Source: a virus
Direction: 5' to 3' (one strand)
DNA: 40,607 nt
IMG/VR virus record: IMGVR_UViG_3300033553_000657
Location: 1 to 40,607 of that record
Both the position numbers and the translations under genes were made by a program. The notes under the pieces were generated by a model, which was not told where the DNA came from, searched no databases, and saw only the letters and a list, made by a program, of their open reading frames with translations. Positions 23,115 to 31,042 of the stretch are shown piece by piece; the stretch's first letter is position 1; each line of letters opens with the position of its first letter.

Positions 23115-23576
23115 TTAGGCTTCAATCAGCTTTTTCAGTTCGTCCGCTTTCGCTTCCACTTTCGCCATTAGGTAGGTTAAAACCTCCGCAATCAATACGG
23201 GATTTTGCAGGGCAAAAACTTGTTTCCTGTTGTACTTACTGCCTCCCTCGATGCTCAAAACAAAATCCTCGGTTTCAAATTCATTTTTGGCGGCAATCTC
23301 CGCCAGCGTGTCCAGGTTGGTTTGTAAATTTTCGGCGCTTGCCTGTAACCTGGTCAACTTTCTAATCAACTCCTTTTTTTCGTTGAAATACTCGATCCGT
23401 GAATTTAAGTCGGATGGCACGGCTTTGAGTTTTGCCGTTAACTCGTCAACTCGTTTTTGAAGCTCCTCAACTGTGATCTGTTGCGGGTCGGTTGCTTTTG
23501 TGGCTTCCGTCTTTTTTACTTCCATTACGGGCAGATTTTGCCCCTTTGCCTTTTCGGCATTAGTTTTTGATGTCAT
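23115..23576 (-). CDS. Coiled-coil protein of mobile-element type, unknown function
   Basis: A 153-aa product. The N-terminal ~30 residues are disordered (Lys/Thr/Ala-rich). Residues about 35-95 form heptads (ELQKRVDELTAKLKAVP, LIRKLTRLQASAENLQTN). The C-terminal part (FETEDFVLSIEGGSKYNRKQVF, then VLIAEVLTYLMAKVEAKADELKKL) looks like a small globular or helical region. It has its own host-like promoter at 23638-23669 and terminator at 23082-23108, so it is probably expressed in the lysogen. No function recognised. Confidence 0.65.
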   Translation of the reverse strand: MTSKTNAEKAKGQNLPVMEVKKTEATKATDPQQITVEELQKRVDELTAKLKAVPSDLNSRIEYFNEKKELIRKLTRLQASAENLQTNLDTLAEIAAKNEFETEDFVLSIEGGSKYNRKQVFALQNPVLIAEVLTYLMAKVEAKADELKKLIEA

Positions 23577-23637
23577 AATTTAAAAATTTATGTTAAACAT
23601 TTCTGAAATATGGGTTTAACTCCCTCATTTCGTTACA

Positions 23638-23669
23638 CTAAGATACAAATTATCCAAATAAAAAACAAA
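23638..23669 (-). promoter_or_regulatory. Bacteroidota-type promoter for the coiled-coil gene
   Basis: On the - strand TTTG (complement of 23666-23669), 20 bp, TATCTTAG (complement of 23638-23645), close to the TTTG / TAnnTTTG consensus. It lacks the GTCC extension of the phage-type promoters. Confidence 0.6.
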
Positions 23670-23998
23670 TGTATAAATCTGTATATCAGAATGTTATAAC
23701 ACATTTTAATATTTAAGGTGGATTATAAATTGACAATTGAACTCAAAAATATTTTTTAACAAAAAAGTATCTCAACAGTAATTTAGTTGATTTCCGGGGT
23801 TTCAAATCGTATCGTTTTGAGTTCCAAATCTTTTTTTGTCAAACTTTTCAAAAAAGTTTGTCCCGTCTGGTTAAAGACCCCGCACCGCCCTGAGCCGATT
23901 TACGTAATTACCAACTCAAAAACGCCCCTTATATGCCTGTTGTTTAGAACAATTCTAAACAGCGGCGGTGGTGTGTGGGGTCGCACGTGTAAAGGTAA
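23670..23998. other. Gene-poor region after the terminase with inverted repeats
   Basis: About 330 bp without a convincing gene. It holds stem CAAACTTTT/AAAAGTTTG (23840-23848/23852-23860), stem TGTTTAGAA/TTCTAAACA (23941-23949/23953-23961), and an imperfect long-range pairing of GACCCCGCACCGCC (23876-23889) with the segment at 23964-23982 that encloses the second stem. A 24-bp stretch (23815-23838) is repeated exactly at 22107-22130. Confidence 0.5.
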
Positions 23999-25627
23999 TT
24001 ACCGGAAAATGCTCACGATTGAATCATCGTATTCATCATTTACAGCAAACTTGTTCATGCCAATGAACAGGGTGTCCCATGCATCAGTGCCGTCGGTGCG
24101 GTGCTCGAGAAGGTCTTCTTCGGATTCGGAAAGCTTTTCTCCGGACTTATCTTTTTTGAATCCTTCAGCACTGATACGGATGCCAGTGTTTTCCATTGCC
24201 AGGAGCAGGGCTTCATTGTTAGGCTTGTTGAATAAGGGAAACAACCAACGCTGCCCTTTCATAGCCTGGAATGTCATCATGTGTTTGTCCTTGTGTGGCA
24301 TGGGGTTGCCAAGGTGTACCCTATTAACCGACCAGCCAAGCCGCTCAAATTCGGTACAGATTACAGATGCAAAGTCATCATCACCAACAGCATAGTTAGT
24401 GCCAAGAGCGGTGTTGTCATAATAATAGATTACTTCTTTCTTAGCATGATGTCGGTAGTAATTACAAAAGTCCTGAACCAGCTCTCTGACCTTTCGCTCA
24501 TACTTCACATAAAATGATTTGAGGGTTTTCATTTTGATTCCTTCCCTTTGGCCACAAACGAGCCAGTTGATATTTGCATTGTAATCGAATGCGATGCAAA
24601 TAGCTTTATCCCGATTCAAGTCACCATCCTGAAGACAATTGTCATTCTTATCTGTGTATTTATAATTAAGGCTATCCAGATAGCTATTATCAAAAGCATC
24701 GTAATAATGAACTCCTTCCTGCATTGCTGCATAGAAGTTATCACGCTGATTGTTGATTTTCTTACAAAGTATTGAGGTCTGAAATACAAGCGGTGGCAAA
24801 TCACGCTTCATCTGTTTGATATAGCGTTCGCCTAAAAGTAATAGGTTCTCAATACTGGACCATTCACGGTAATATACAGCCACACTGCGAAGTTTTGCAA
24901 GTGCGATATCCAGTTCGCGCAAATAGGTTGCGTGATAAGGTTTCGGGTCTATCTTCATCCGCTGCTGCACTTCCCATCGCTCGAAAATTAATCCGTGAAT
25001 TGTATCAATCAATTCCGGATCCATCTTATCCTTATAAGTCAGGAACCAGGAACCGGCTTTGGTCGTTGGCATGTCAGAAATAATCAACATACCGTGATGC
25101 CAGGGATTATGTCCAAAATGCCCTTTGAATCCACCATTGGCCGGAAAAGTTTCCTCCTTCAGCTTTTGAAATTTCAGGAATTTGGCTTCATCGAGAAGAA
25201 GCCAGTCAAGCGTTAGAGAGTTTGAAGTTCCCGGGCGGTCCTGGGAGATTAGCCGCCAAATAGTTCCATTATACCAAATTATAGCATTCTCGTAGCTTGC
25301 CGGGTCAATGATAGGTCTTGCAAAGTTGCTGTTTTTCGGAGGTTTGTGGCCAATATAAAAATGAAGGTCACGCTTATATCCAAATTCTTCAAGTGCCTGG
25401 AGAGTTCCGGGAAGTGTCCGGGATAATAATTGCTGATAAGTACTCCCAACTATCCCGCCAGTAGAACGAGGCATTGCCTGAGTATTTCTCAAGCTGAACG
25501 GTGCAGCGAATCCATGTGATTTACCCAATCTGCGGCCACCTGGAATTACCGAAGTGTGTGCTCCGGTGTACATGAATTCTAATTGTGGATCATTAAAGTA
25601 AATCCTCTTTTTCTCCGTCGCTTCCAT
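23999..25627 (-). CDS. terL: Terminase large subunit
   Basis: A 542-aa packaging motor. The ATPase domain has Walker A GGRRLGKSHG (about 30-39) and Walker B DWLLLDEAKF (LLLDE at 143-147, catalytic Glu next to Asp). The C-terminal nuclease domain begins near CIAFDYNANINWLVCG (first acidic metal ligand) and has a late DGTDAWDTLFIGMN with another acidic ligand; E-V-I-Y-Y-Y-D-N-T-A lies between. It would cut concatemeric phage DNA and pump it through the portal. Its start lies within the end of the probable small subunit gene (35-bp overlap). Length and domains are complete. Confidence 0.92.
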   Translation of the reverse strand: MEATEKKRIYFNDPQLEFMYTGAHTSVIPGGRRLGKSHGFAAPFSLRNTQAMPRSTGGIVGSTYQQLLSRTLPGTLQALEEFGYKRDLHFYIGHKPPKNSNFARPIIDPASYENAIIWYNGTIWRLISQDRPGTSNSLTLDWLLLDEAKFLKFQKLKEETFPANGGFKGHFGHNPWHHGMLIISDMPTTKAGSWFLTYKDKMDPELIDTIHGLIFERWEVQQRMKIDPKPYHATYLRELDIALAKLRSVAVYYREWSSIENLLLLGERYIKQMKRDLPPLVFQTSILCKKINNQRDNFYAAMQEGVHYYDAFDNSYLDSLNYKYTDKNDNCLQDGDLNRDKAICIAFDYNANINWLVCGQREGIKMKTLKSFYVKYERKVRELVQDFCNYYRHHAKKEVIYYYDNTALGTNYAVGDDDFASVICTEFERLGWSVNRVHLGNPMPHKDKHMMTFQAMKGQRWLFPLFNKPNNEALLLAMENTGIRISAEGFKKDKSGEKLSESEEDLLEHRTDGTDAWDTLFIGMNKFAVNDEYDDSIVSIFR

Positions 25628-26186
25628 CCTTTATCATTTCTTCGTAAGGCACGTCAACAATCTCAATTTCATTGAGGTATTTCTCAAGCATCTTCTGTTT
25701 TTTCTCCCTGATATTCGGGTCTTTTTTCAATCCAAGAACCGAAGGATCATCTGTAGGTTCAAATTGCTGCGGAACAATATCATTATAAGGCAGCGGCTCA
25801 GCATCTGGTTTATCAATCATATTGTACTTTCCCTTTTTGTCAGCACACAAAGCCATTGCAATCGGGTTTTTTTGTTTTTCTGCAAGTTTATAGGCTGCGT
25901 CAAGCATTGCATTTACCTGGTACCTGATCCATTCTTTCGATGGATTTTTAATGTCACCCAGGAGCACTTTAATAATTTGCAGATCTTCATAGGCAGTACT
26001 TTTAACAATGCCAAATTCATTCATCAGCAAATCCCTGATATCAGGTTCTGACTTGGTAGGAAATTCATACCAAAAAGTATATCCAACCCTAAGGCGTTTA
26101 ATCCGATCCTGGTAGGGCACAGGAATATCATTTGTATCCTTGAACAGATATTGCCTGCTTGTTTCTAATGTTGATGGCCGTGGCAT
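25593..26186 (-). CDS. Probable terminase small subunit or DNA-binding packaging factor
   Basis: A 197-aa product. The central part DIRDLLMNEFGIVKSTAYEDLQIIKVLLG looks like a helix-turn-helix (I-V-K-S-T-A-Y-E-D as recognition helix). The C-terminus is charged and flexible. Position directly before the large subunit, with overlap, fits the DNA-recognition small subunit. The size fits small terminases. A generic phage HTH protein is the alternative. Confidence 0.6.
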   Translation of the reverse strand: MPRPSTLETSRQYLFKDTNDIPVPYQDRIKRLRVGYTFWYEFPTKSEPDIRDLLMNEFGIVKSTAYEDLQIIKVLLGDIKNPSKEWIRYQVNAMLDAAYKLAEKQKNPIAMALCADKKGKYNMIDKPDAEPLPYNDIVPQQFEPTDDPSVLGLKKDPNIREKKQKMLEKYLNEIEIVDVPYEEMIKDGSDGEKEDLL

Positions 26187-26187
26187 A

Positions 26188-26469
26188 TTATTCGTTTTGT
26201 TCCTGGTCGATCATAAATTTTTGCACCATTTCAACTGCAAGTGGACTTCCGAGCCGAGCCAGTTTTAGTTCCTGTTTTCTTAGTTCCAATATGGTTTCTG
26301 CTTTTCCTGTTTCATAAGCCAAATACGCTGCGCTACCTTTGTGCTTTATGTTTCGCCTAAACTCTTCCTGGTCAACATCAATCAGCAAGGCAATATGTTC
26401 AGGCCGCATTAGCTGCGAAGCCATTTCCTTAATCTTCTGCAATTGTTGGGCTGAATACTGCATTCGCAT
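26188..26469 (-). CDS. Small helical protein in the packaging region
   Basis: A 93-aa product; ATG at 26469 or 26463 is preferred over an in-frame TTG. QLQKIKEMASQLMRPEHIALLIDVDQEEFRRNI reads as an HTH-like helical unit of the kind found in terminase small subunits (M-R-P-E-H-I-A-L-L-I-D-V). The two genes, this and the next, may together replace a classic small subunit. It overlaps the PLD-like gene by about 40 bp. Confidence 0.6.
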   Translation of the reverse strand: MRMQYSAQQLQKIKEMASQLMRPEHIALLIDVDQEEFRRNIKHKGSAAYLAYETGKAETILELRKQELKLARLGSPLAVEMVQKFMIDQEQNE

Positions 26470-26938
26470 CAATCATTTTTGTTTGCTCGTTTGCTATCGA
26501 TTTGAGCAATGAATCATAAATATCCGGGATTGTGCAAATCATCCCGCTCTCGATACGATTCCCGCGGGTTTGGTTCTGACTTGTTACTACCGAAACTTTC
26601 CAATTATTATTTTCAAACAGCAAAACCTTTGCGTGATTATTACCGAGCAAAAGCTCTTCGGCTATGTTGTTTGTGAACAATGTTAGCCGGAGTGCTTTTA
26701 CCGCTGTACGGTGGTCAGCTATCATCACAAGGCTACTTATTGAACCTGTGTTTTTCATCTGTACCAGCTTTCTCACAAATTCTTCTGAAACCGAAAATGT
26801 AGCAAGTACCAATCTTGAAGGCCCTGTTTGCTCAAGTATAAATTCAATGAGGTGATATAGCTGGAATTCAGATGAAAAATAAGCCTGCACTTTCGCACAG
26901 GCTATGGGTTTAAGTAGTTGCCGGACTTTTTCTAACAT
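26429..26938 (-). CDS. PLD-like phosphodiesterase domain protein
   Basis: A 169-aa product. A single HKD-type motif: His102-x-Lys104 in NNHAKVLLFENN and the downstream TSQNQTRGNRIESG (Asn122, Glu130). This is the one-motif form that dimerises to build an active site, as in Nuc-type nucleases. The N-terminal half is an alpha/beta region with SRLVLATFSVSEEFV. It lies between a coiled-coil protein and the terminase genes, so a role in DNA processing during packaging or in host DNA attack is possible. Substrate unknown. Confidence 0.72.
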   Translation of the reverse strand: MLEKVRQLLKPIACAKVQAYFSSEFQLYHLIEFILEQTGPSRLVLATFSVSEEFVRKLVQMKNTGSISSLVMIADHRTAVKALRLTLFTNNIAEELLLGNNHAKVLLFENNNWKVSVVTSQNQTRGNRIESGMICTIPDIYDSLLKSIANEQTKMIDANAVFSPTIAED

Positions 26939-27840
26939 TCAACACCAACTTTTGCAAGTTCATCAAGTGTATCCTGGGCAAAGGTTTCGCCGGCTGTTTT
27001 TATTTCGTTGAACCGGAGCTGCAGCTCGGATACAATTTTCGCTTTTTTTACCGTGTCGGTAATTTCAGCGAGTTTTTTCAAATTGGTACTGATATACTTC
27101 CGGTTTGCTTGCATCCTTTTGTGGTCGATTGCAGGTGCAGTTTCAGCGCTGGGAACCGGAGGAACAAAAGCATCAATTTCTTTCCAATTGTCCCGGATTA
27201 AATCATCCAGTTTGGCAATGCGTTCGGTTAGCGGCTGCCTGTCTTCAGGAGTTGCATTTTCCATCAGTTTCAGCTTTTCATGCAGAACTCTGATTTCTTT
27301 ATAACTGTCCCGGTTCTGCTCCCACCTGGCTTTCATTTCTCCTGAAAGTTCGTTGAAACTGATTTCTTTTCCATCCCGGGCAATTTTTAGTTTGCCAGAA
27401 ATAACCTGTTCGGCCATCAATTCAAGCTCACTGAGTTTTTCTTGAACCACATTGTCTGCACCTGCTTCAAGATCGGAAAGCTTTTCGTCAACAATCCCTT
27501 CAGCATCAGTTTCAAGCTGCTCAGTTTTTTCAGCATTCATTTGGTCAATGACCTGGTCGCTGTGGCTTTCGGTTGAAACCTGCTCTTTTCCCTCCGATTC
27601 TTCAACCGGTGGCAGCGGTTCTGCTTGTTCATCTACGGCAGTTTCTTCAACTTTTCCAAGGTATTTCCAATCAATCCCTTGAAGTTTTGCAACTTTTCCC
27701 AGTTCATACTCCAATTTTGCCGGGTTTTTCTTCCTGCCCAGGTTCTGGAGCAATACGCGGTTTTTACTGTGGTTTCCCAAAATTGCCAAACCAATACCAT
27801 AATCTCTTTCTTCCGATTCAATCCACTCTTGTAATTTCAT
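26932..27840 (-). CDS. Acidic coiled-coil phage protein, unknown function
   Basis: A 302-aa product. Residues 1-65 form a small basic domain (MKLQEWIESEERDYGIGLAIL, then KNRVLLQNLGRKKNPAKLEYEL). About 65-150 is a long acidic disordered or helical stretch. The C-terminal half is helical with heptads (SELELMAEQVIS, TERIAKLDDLIRDNWKEID). It starts right after its own phage-type promoter and heads the packaging operon. It could be a scaffold, capsid accessory or DNA-binding packaging cofactor. No family recognised. Confidence 0.65.
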   Translation of the reverse strand: MKLQEWIESEERDYGIGLAILGNHSKNRVLLQNLGRKKNPAKLEYELGKVAKLQGIDWKYLGKVEETAVDEQAEPLPPVEESEGKEQVSTESHSDQVIDQMNAEKTEQLETDAEGIVDEKLSDLEAGADNVVQEKLSELELMAEQVISGKLKIARDGKEISFNELSGEMKARWEQNRDSYKEIRVLHEKLKLMENATPEDRQPLTERIAKLDDLIRDNWKEIDAFVPPVPSAETAPAIDHKRMQANRKYISTNLKKLAEITDTVKKAKIVSELQLRFNEIKTAGETFAQDTLDELAKVGVEC

Positions 27841-27852
27841 AATTTTTTTATT

Positions 27853-27891
27853 TTAAAATTAACCTTTCGGTAATTACCATCGAAGGACAAA
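27853..27891 (-). promoter_or_regulatory. Phage-type promoter of the packaging operon
   Basis: TTTGTCCTTC (complement of 27882-27891), exactly 20 bp, then TAATTTTAA (complement of 27853-27861). The start codon is at 27840. The T-run of the preceding terminator continues into its TTTGTCC box. Confidence 0.7.
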
Positions 27892-27922
27892 AAAAAAGCA
27901 CCCACCGGTTGGTGGATGCTTT
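27889..27922 (-). terminator. Terminator after the capsid/tail gene pair, fused to a promoter
   Basis: Stem of AAAGCA-C-CCACC (27895-27906) with GGTGG-A-TGCTTT (27911-27922), one mismatch, 4-nt loop, followed on the - strand by a run of nine T. The T-run is shared with the promoter box at 27882-27891. Confidence 0.8.
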
Positions 27923-27942
27923 CTGATCTTCTGGTTTTATGT

Positions 27943-28497
27943 CTAAACTGCCGCAGCGTTCACAATTCCTTCATCGTCGGTAATCAAACCGTCGTAGAAT
28001 GGGAATGGGCAAACGTCAACCGCTTCAATTTCCAAGGTAGTACCTTTTTTCGAGGTTGGTGCGCTACCGATCATAAGGTTTATCTTCGTTATGGTCATGA
28101 ATTTCTCAGAACCTACAACGCGGAATTTTCCCGAATCGCGTTCCTGGAATATCCAAACCAAATCGGTGTTAGCCGCTTCTTTTGCCAAAGCCGTTGCTTC
28201 CTCATTGGTAAGCGACACCTGAACTTTCAACTTGTTCGAATACGTTTTGCAACGTGTTTCGCCCTGCTGTTCGCTGGTAGGTTCACTTTCCAAATCAATA
28301 CAATTAACCCTTTGCCATACTGCGAGAGCTTCCAAAGTAAAATCACCGGCAAGGGTTACCGCTTCAGCTGGTGTTGCAGGTGCTGCTGCAAACTGTGGCC
28401 AGCCTGAAATAGAATTTTTCGTCGTGTAATACAACTTTGGGTATATACCGGGGACGGACACTTGTCCGTCAACCCAGTCGAGATTTCCTAAATTCAT
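27943..28497 (-). CDS. Phage structural protein, possibly tail tube protein
   Basis: A 184-aa product 11 bp after the major capsid gene, ended by a strong terminator, as expected for an abundant structural protein. It shows alternating strands (VQVSLTNEEATALAKEA, GKFRVVGSEKFMTITKINLMIG) and a C-terminal stretch GTTLEIEAVDVCPFPFYDG like the end of tail-tube subunits. A head decoration protein is the alternative. Confidence 0.45.
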   Translation of the reverse strand: MNLGNLDWVDGQVSVPGIYPKLYYTTKNSISGWPQFAAAPATPAEAVTLAGDFTLEALAVWQRVNCIDLESEPTSEQQGETRCKTYSNKLKVQVSLTNEEATALAKEAANTDLVWIFQERDSGKFRVVGSEKFMTITKINLMIGSAPTSKKGTTLEIEAVDVCPFPFYDGLITDDEGIVNAAAV

Positions 28498-28508
28498 ATG
28501 CTATCCTC

Positions 28509-29474
28509 CTATACGAAAAATTTACCAACCAGAAGTTTTTCCGGGCTGATGGTTTCAAATTGAGTTCCGAAGAACATGGTGGTCACAAACTGAAGCTTGA
28601 AAGGATTGTCTCCCCTGCGTACTTCAATTCTTTCTTCCTCGCCAACCTGGTTAACACCAACGAGCATGTTATCCTTAGTTGTAATTTGAAGATAAGGAGC
28701 AGCTTTTTTACCAACCAGCGGTACCAGCTCACAACGACGGTCAGATCCTTCAAGGAAGGTTTTCTTAAACTCGGTGTTATAAGGTACTGAACCAACAGTG
28801 GTTTGGTAGTCATCAACATATGCATCATAGATGGTTTGTGGAATTACCATTTTGGTCATTTCCGATTTCAATTCATCCGATGCAGCACGGTAAGCAGCTT
28901 TCAAAGAATCAACAGCATTGGCGTTGGTAATTGCTGCACCAAAATCATAACGGTTACCCAGGGCAACGGTAATTTTGTTTGCAGTAATGTCATCAAGCGT
29001 AATTTTGTCGAAACCATTGAAAAGCGTGGCGGTAGTTACGCCAGCACCATTTCTCACAGCACCGAAAATTGATTTGTTCAACCCACCTGAAATTTTACGC
29101 ATCATCAGCGTAAGAATTGCCTGGTTGATATCAAGGGTTTCAAGTCCTTTTCCTTTTGTAACGGCAGCGCCGTAAAGGGTTTGCACCAATACATTCGGAT
29201 CGAAGTATTTAACTGCCTGTCCAAGGAATGTTTCCAAATCACGACCGTTGATGTCCATGCCATCTTCTTCGTAACCTGCATTTTCCAATAATCCGGTGTA
29301 AGGCATCAATTCAACTGGACCGGTTAATTCGCCAACGGTTTCTTTGTAGCGAACGCCTGTGCGTAGGGTCATGTGCTTCAGGGTATCTCCCAACCCAAGC
29401 ACGGCCATAATCAGCAATTCCTTGCGGAACTTCTGAGCGGCTTTGTTTAATTCAACATGTGATACTGTAGTCAT
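28509..29474 (-). CDS. Major capsid protein (HK97-fold candidate)
   Basis: A 321-aa product beginning MTTVSHVELNKAAQKFRKEL. Position just after the prohead protease, size, and a sequence rich in beta-strand and Ala/Gly segments fit the HK97-type major capsid protein. The end VRRGDNPFKLQFVTTMFFGTQFETISPEKLLVG shows the beta/P-domain style seen in such proteins. A short N-terminal helix could be removed by the protease. It is followed by the possible tail-tube gene. Confidence 0.75.
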   Translation of the reverse strand: MTTVSHVELNKAAQKFRKELLIMAVLGLGDTLKHMTLRTGVRYKETVGELTGPVELMPYTGLLENAGYEEDGMDINGRDLETFLGQAVKYFDPNVLVQTLYGAAVTKGKGLETLDINQAILTLMMRKISGGLNKSIFGAVRNGAGVTTATLFNGFDKITLDDITANKITVALGNRYDFGAAITNANAVDSLKAAYRAASDELKSEMTKMVIPQTIYDAYVDDYQTTVGSVPYNTEFKKTFLEGSDRRCELVPLVGKKAAPYLQITTKDNMLVGVNQVGEEERIEVRRGDNPFKLQFVTTMFFGTQFETISPEKLLVGKFFV

Positions 29475-29492
29475 TATATAAAATTTTAAATG

Positions 29493-30542
29493 TTATTCGA
29501 ACATTTCGTTAACAGCATCAAAAGCACTTTTGGCCGATGAATATGTTTTAAACATATCTCCAGCACTGACCTTTGCATCGGTTTGTTTGGCAACTTTTTT
29601 ATTTTTTGCTCCCGGTGCTTTTTTCAAAGCCGCAATTTCTGCCTTTAAATCGGCGAGTTCCTGATCCTTTGGATCAACTTCTTCAGAGGTTTCTTCTTCT
29701 TCAGTTTCTTCCTCTTCTTCGGTCTCTTCGGTTTCTTCTTCCTGGTCAACCGGCTGGCCATGTTCTGCGATCCAATCGAGAACGTCCTGTTCGGTTGCAT
29801 CTTCAGGCAACCCGCAGGCTTTTCTTAAAGCTTTAATGTCCATATCTAAATCATTATTAATTGTAAAAAAATCATGTGCTTGTGAAAAAATCCTGTCAAA
29901 CAGGTTGCGGCCTTTTACCAGCGATTCAAACTGTGCCAAAACCTGTTCGTGTGTCATAGAAGTTACTTTGTCCGAAACTTTCTTTGTGCCTTTTTCAATT
30001 TCATCCAAAAAGTTTTCGGTCATGGCTTCATCGGCAGTTAACCAGTGGTCGGTATAATCAAAATAGGCAGTTTTAATTTCTTCCGGGGTTTTGGTTGTGT
30101 TCCGTCCGGTAAAGCAGGCAATCAAACCTTCCTGCACTTTGTCCAGGGCTTCCATTACCTGTTTAAGCTCCTTGGCATTTCCCCAGGCGCCGGTTGATGG
30201 CGAATGAATCATCATCAGCGAATTGTCAGCAGCATGCACAGTTTTACCGGCCATCAAAATAGCCGCTCCCATCGATGCACACAAACCATCATTGTAAGTG
30301 TGCGTATCAACTGCTGAATTTCTGATTGTATTAAAAATAGATAGTCCGTCCCATACAGATCCGCCCGGAGAATTTATCCTGATATTAATTCTTGCGTACT
30401 CTTTTTCCAGGGCTTTAAAATCGGCAAAGAATTTACGCGCGGTAATTGATTCCTCAAACCATGAATCACCAATTACGCCGTAAATCAGTATATCAACCGA
30501 TTCTGCTGTTTTGTTCTGGATGCTGTAGTAATTTTTCGACAT
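29493..30542 (-). CDS. Prohead protease (ClpP-like, S14) with C-terminal scaffold-like region
   Basis: A 349-aa product in two parts. Residues 1-200 are a ClpP-like serine protease: INSPGGSVWDG oxyanion region (about 57-66), catalytic Ser90 in GLCASMGAA, catalytic His113 in MMIHSPS. After a linker, MDIKALRKACGLPEDATEQDVLDW (about 236-259) begins a small domain, then a very acidic stretch (Glu-rich, about 268-295), a coil (LADLKAEIAALKK) and a C-terminal tail. This is the protease-scaffold fusion seen in several phages; the scaffold is cut away during maturation. An in-frame ATG at the start of the scaffold part could give a separate scaffold protein. Confidence 0.86.
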   Translation of the reverse strand: MSKNYYSIQNKTAESVDILIYGVIGDSWFEESITARKFFADFKALEKEYARINIRINSPGGSVWDGLSIFNTIRNSAVDTHTYNDGLCASMGAAILMAGKTVHAADNSLMMIHSPSTGAWGNAKELKQVMEALDKVQEGLIACFTGRNTTKTPEEIKTAYFDYTDHWLTADEAMTENFLDEIEKGTKKVSDKVTSMTHEQVLAQFESLVKGRNLFDRIFSQAHDFFTINNDLDMDIKALRKACGLPEDATEQDVLDWIAEHGQPVDQEEETEETEEEEETEEEETSEEVDPKDQELADLKAEIAALKKAPGAKNKKVAKQTDAKVSAGDMFKTYSSAKSAFDAVNEMFE

Positions 30543-30566
30543 TGTATCAATACATTAATGTACAAT

Positions 30567-30605
30567 ACAATGCTATTGCAGAAATGGGGCAAAACAAAGG
30601 ACTGT
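30567..30605 (-). promoter_or_regulatory. Promoter of the capsid operon (phage-type, near host consensus)
   Basis: On the - strand ACAGTCCTTTG then TAGCATTGT with the same 20-bp spacing counted from GTCCTTT. It also reads as a host-type promoter TTTG-19-TAGCATTG. It lies 25 bp before the protease start codon and shows how the phage-type motif relates to the host -33/-7 boxes. Confidence 0.6.
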
Positions 30606-30609
30606 TATT

Positions 30610-30987
30610 TTAAACCATCGGGCATGGGCTTGGTGCGGTACGGGTAACCTGGCAATCATAACCGTTGAACGAACCCGGCGTTCCATCCATCCGCCGCGTG
30701 TATGTAAAATCGGCTTTATAAACTGAATCTCCAACCGTGTAAACCTGGTCGTTTACATTCGTAATCCTGAAAATTCCACGGCGGCCTGTCATGCCGATCA
30801 GCTTGATATCCGTTTCCGGTTTCACTTCAGCAATTTTAAAATTTGAAGAGAACGAAAAAACATTTCCTGCCGGTGTTTCTTTCATCGGCTCGTTAAAACT
30901 GCCCGAATGTGGAATGATATCCAGCTGTTCAAATTCGCCGCCCGTGTTTGGTTGGTATTCAATTTTTGTGATTACTCCGCTGTTCAT
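30610..30987 (-). CDS. Small phage protein, unknown function
   Basis: A 125-aa product (MNSGVITKIEYQPNTGGEFEQLDIIPHSGSF). The pattern of short strands (NVFSFSSNFKIAEV, DIKLIGMTGRRGIFRITNVND) suggests a small all-beta domain. It lies just before the promoter of the capsid operon and separate from the following gene, so it may be the last gene of the early or middle region or a minor virion protein. No family recognised. Confidence 0.6.
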   Translation of the reverse strand: MNSGVITKIEYQPNTGGEFEQLDIIPHSGSFNEPMKETPAGNVFSFSSNFKIAEVKPETDIKLIGMTGRRGIFRITNVNDQVYTVGDSVYKADFTYTRRMDGTPGSFNGYDCQVTRTAPSPCPMV

Positions 30988-31042
30988 CTTTGTATTTTTT
31001 AGTGGTTTTATTCGCTGTTTTTTACATTTTCTCTGTAAAATT

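Noticed and set aside
23812-23870. Possible coding remnant ending ...TKKDLELKTIRFETPEIN on the - strand
   Set aside because: No start codon in frame after the preceding stop; kept only as part of the 24-bp repeat finding.
23787-24395. 202-aa + strand frame
   Set aside because: Mostly antisense to the terminase large subunit gene and not protein-like there.
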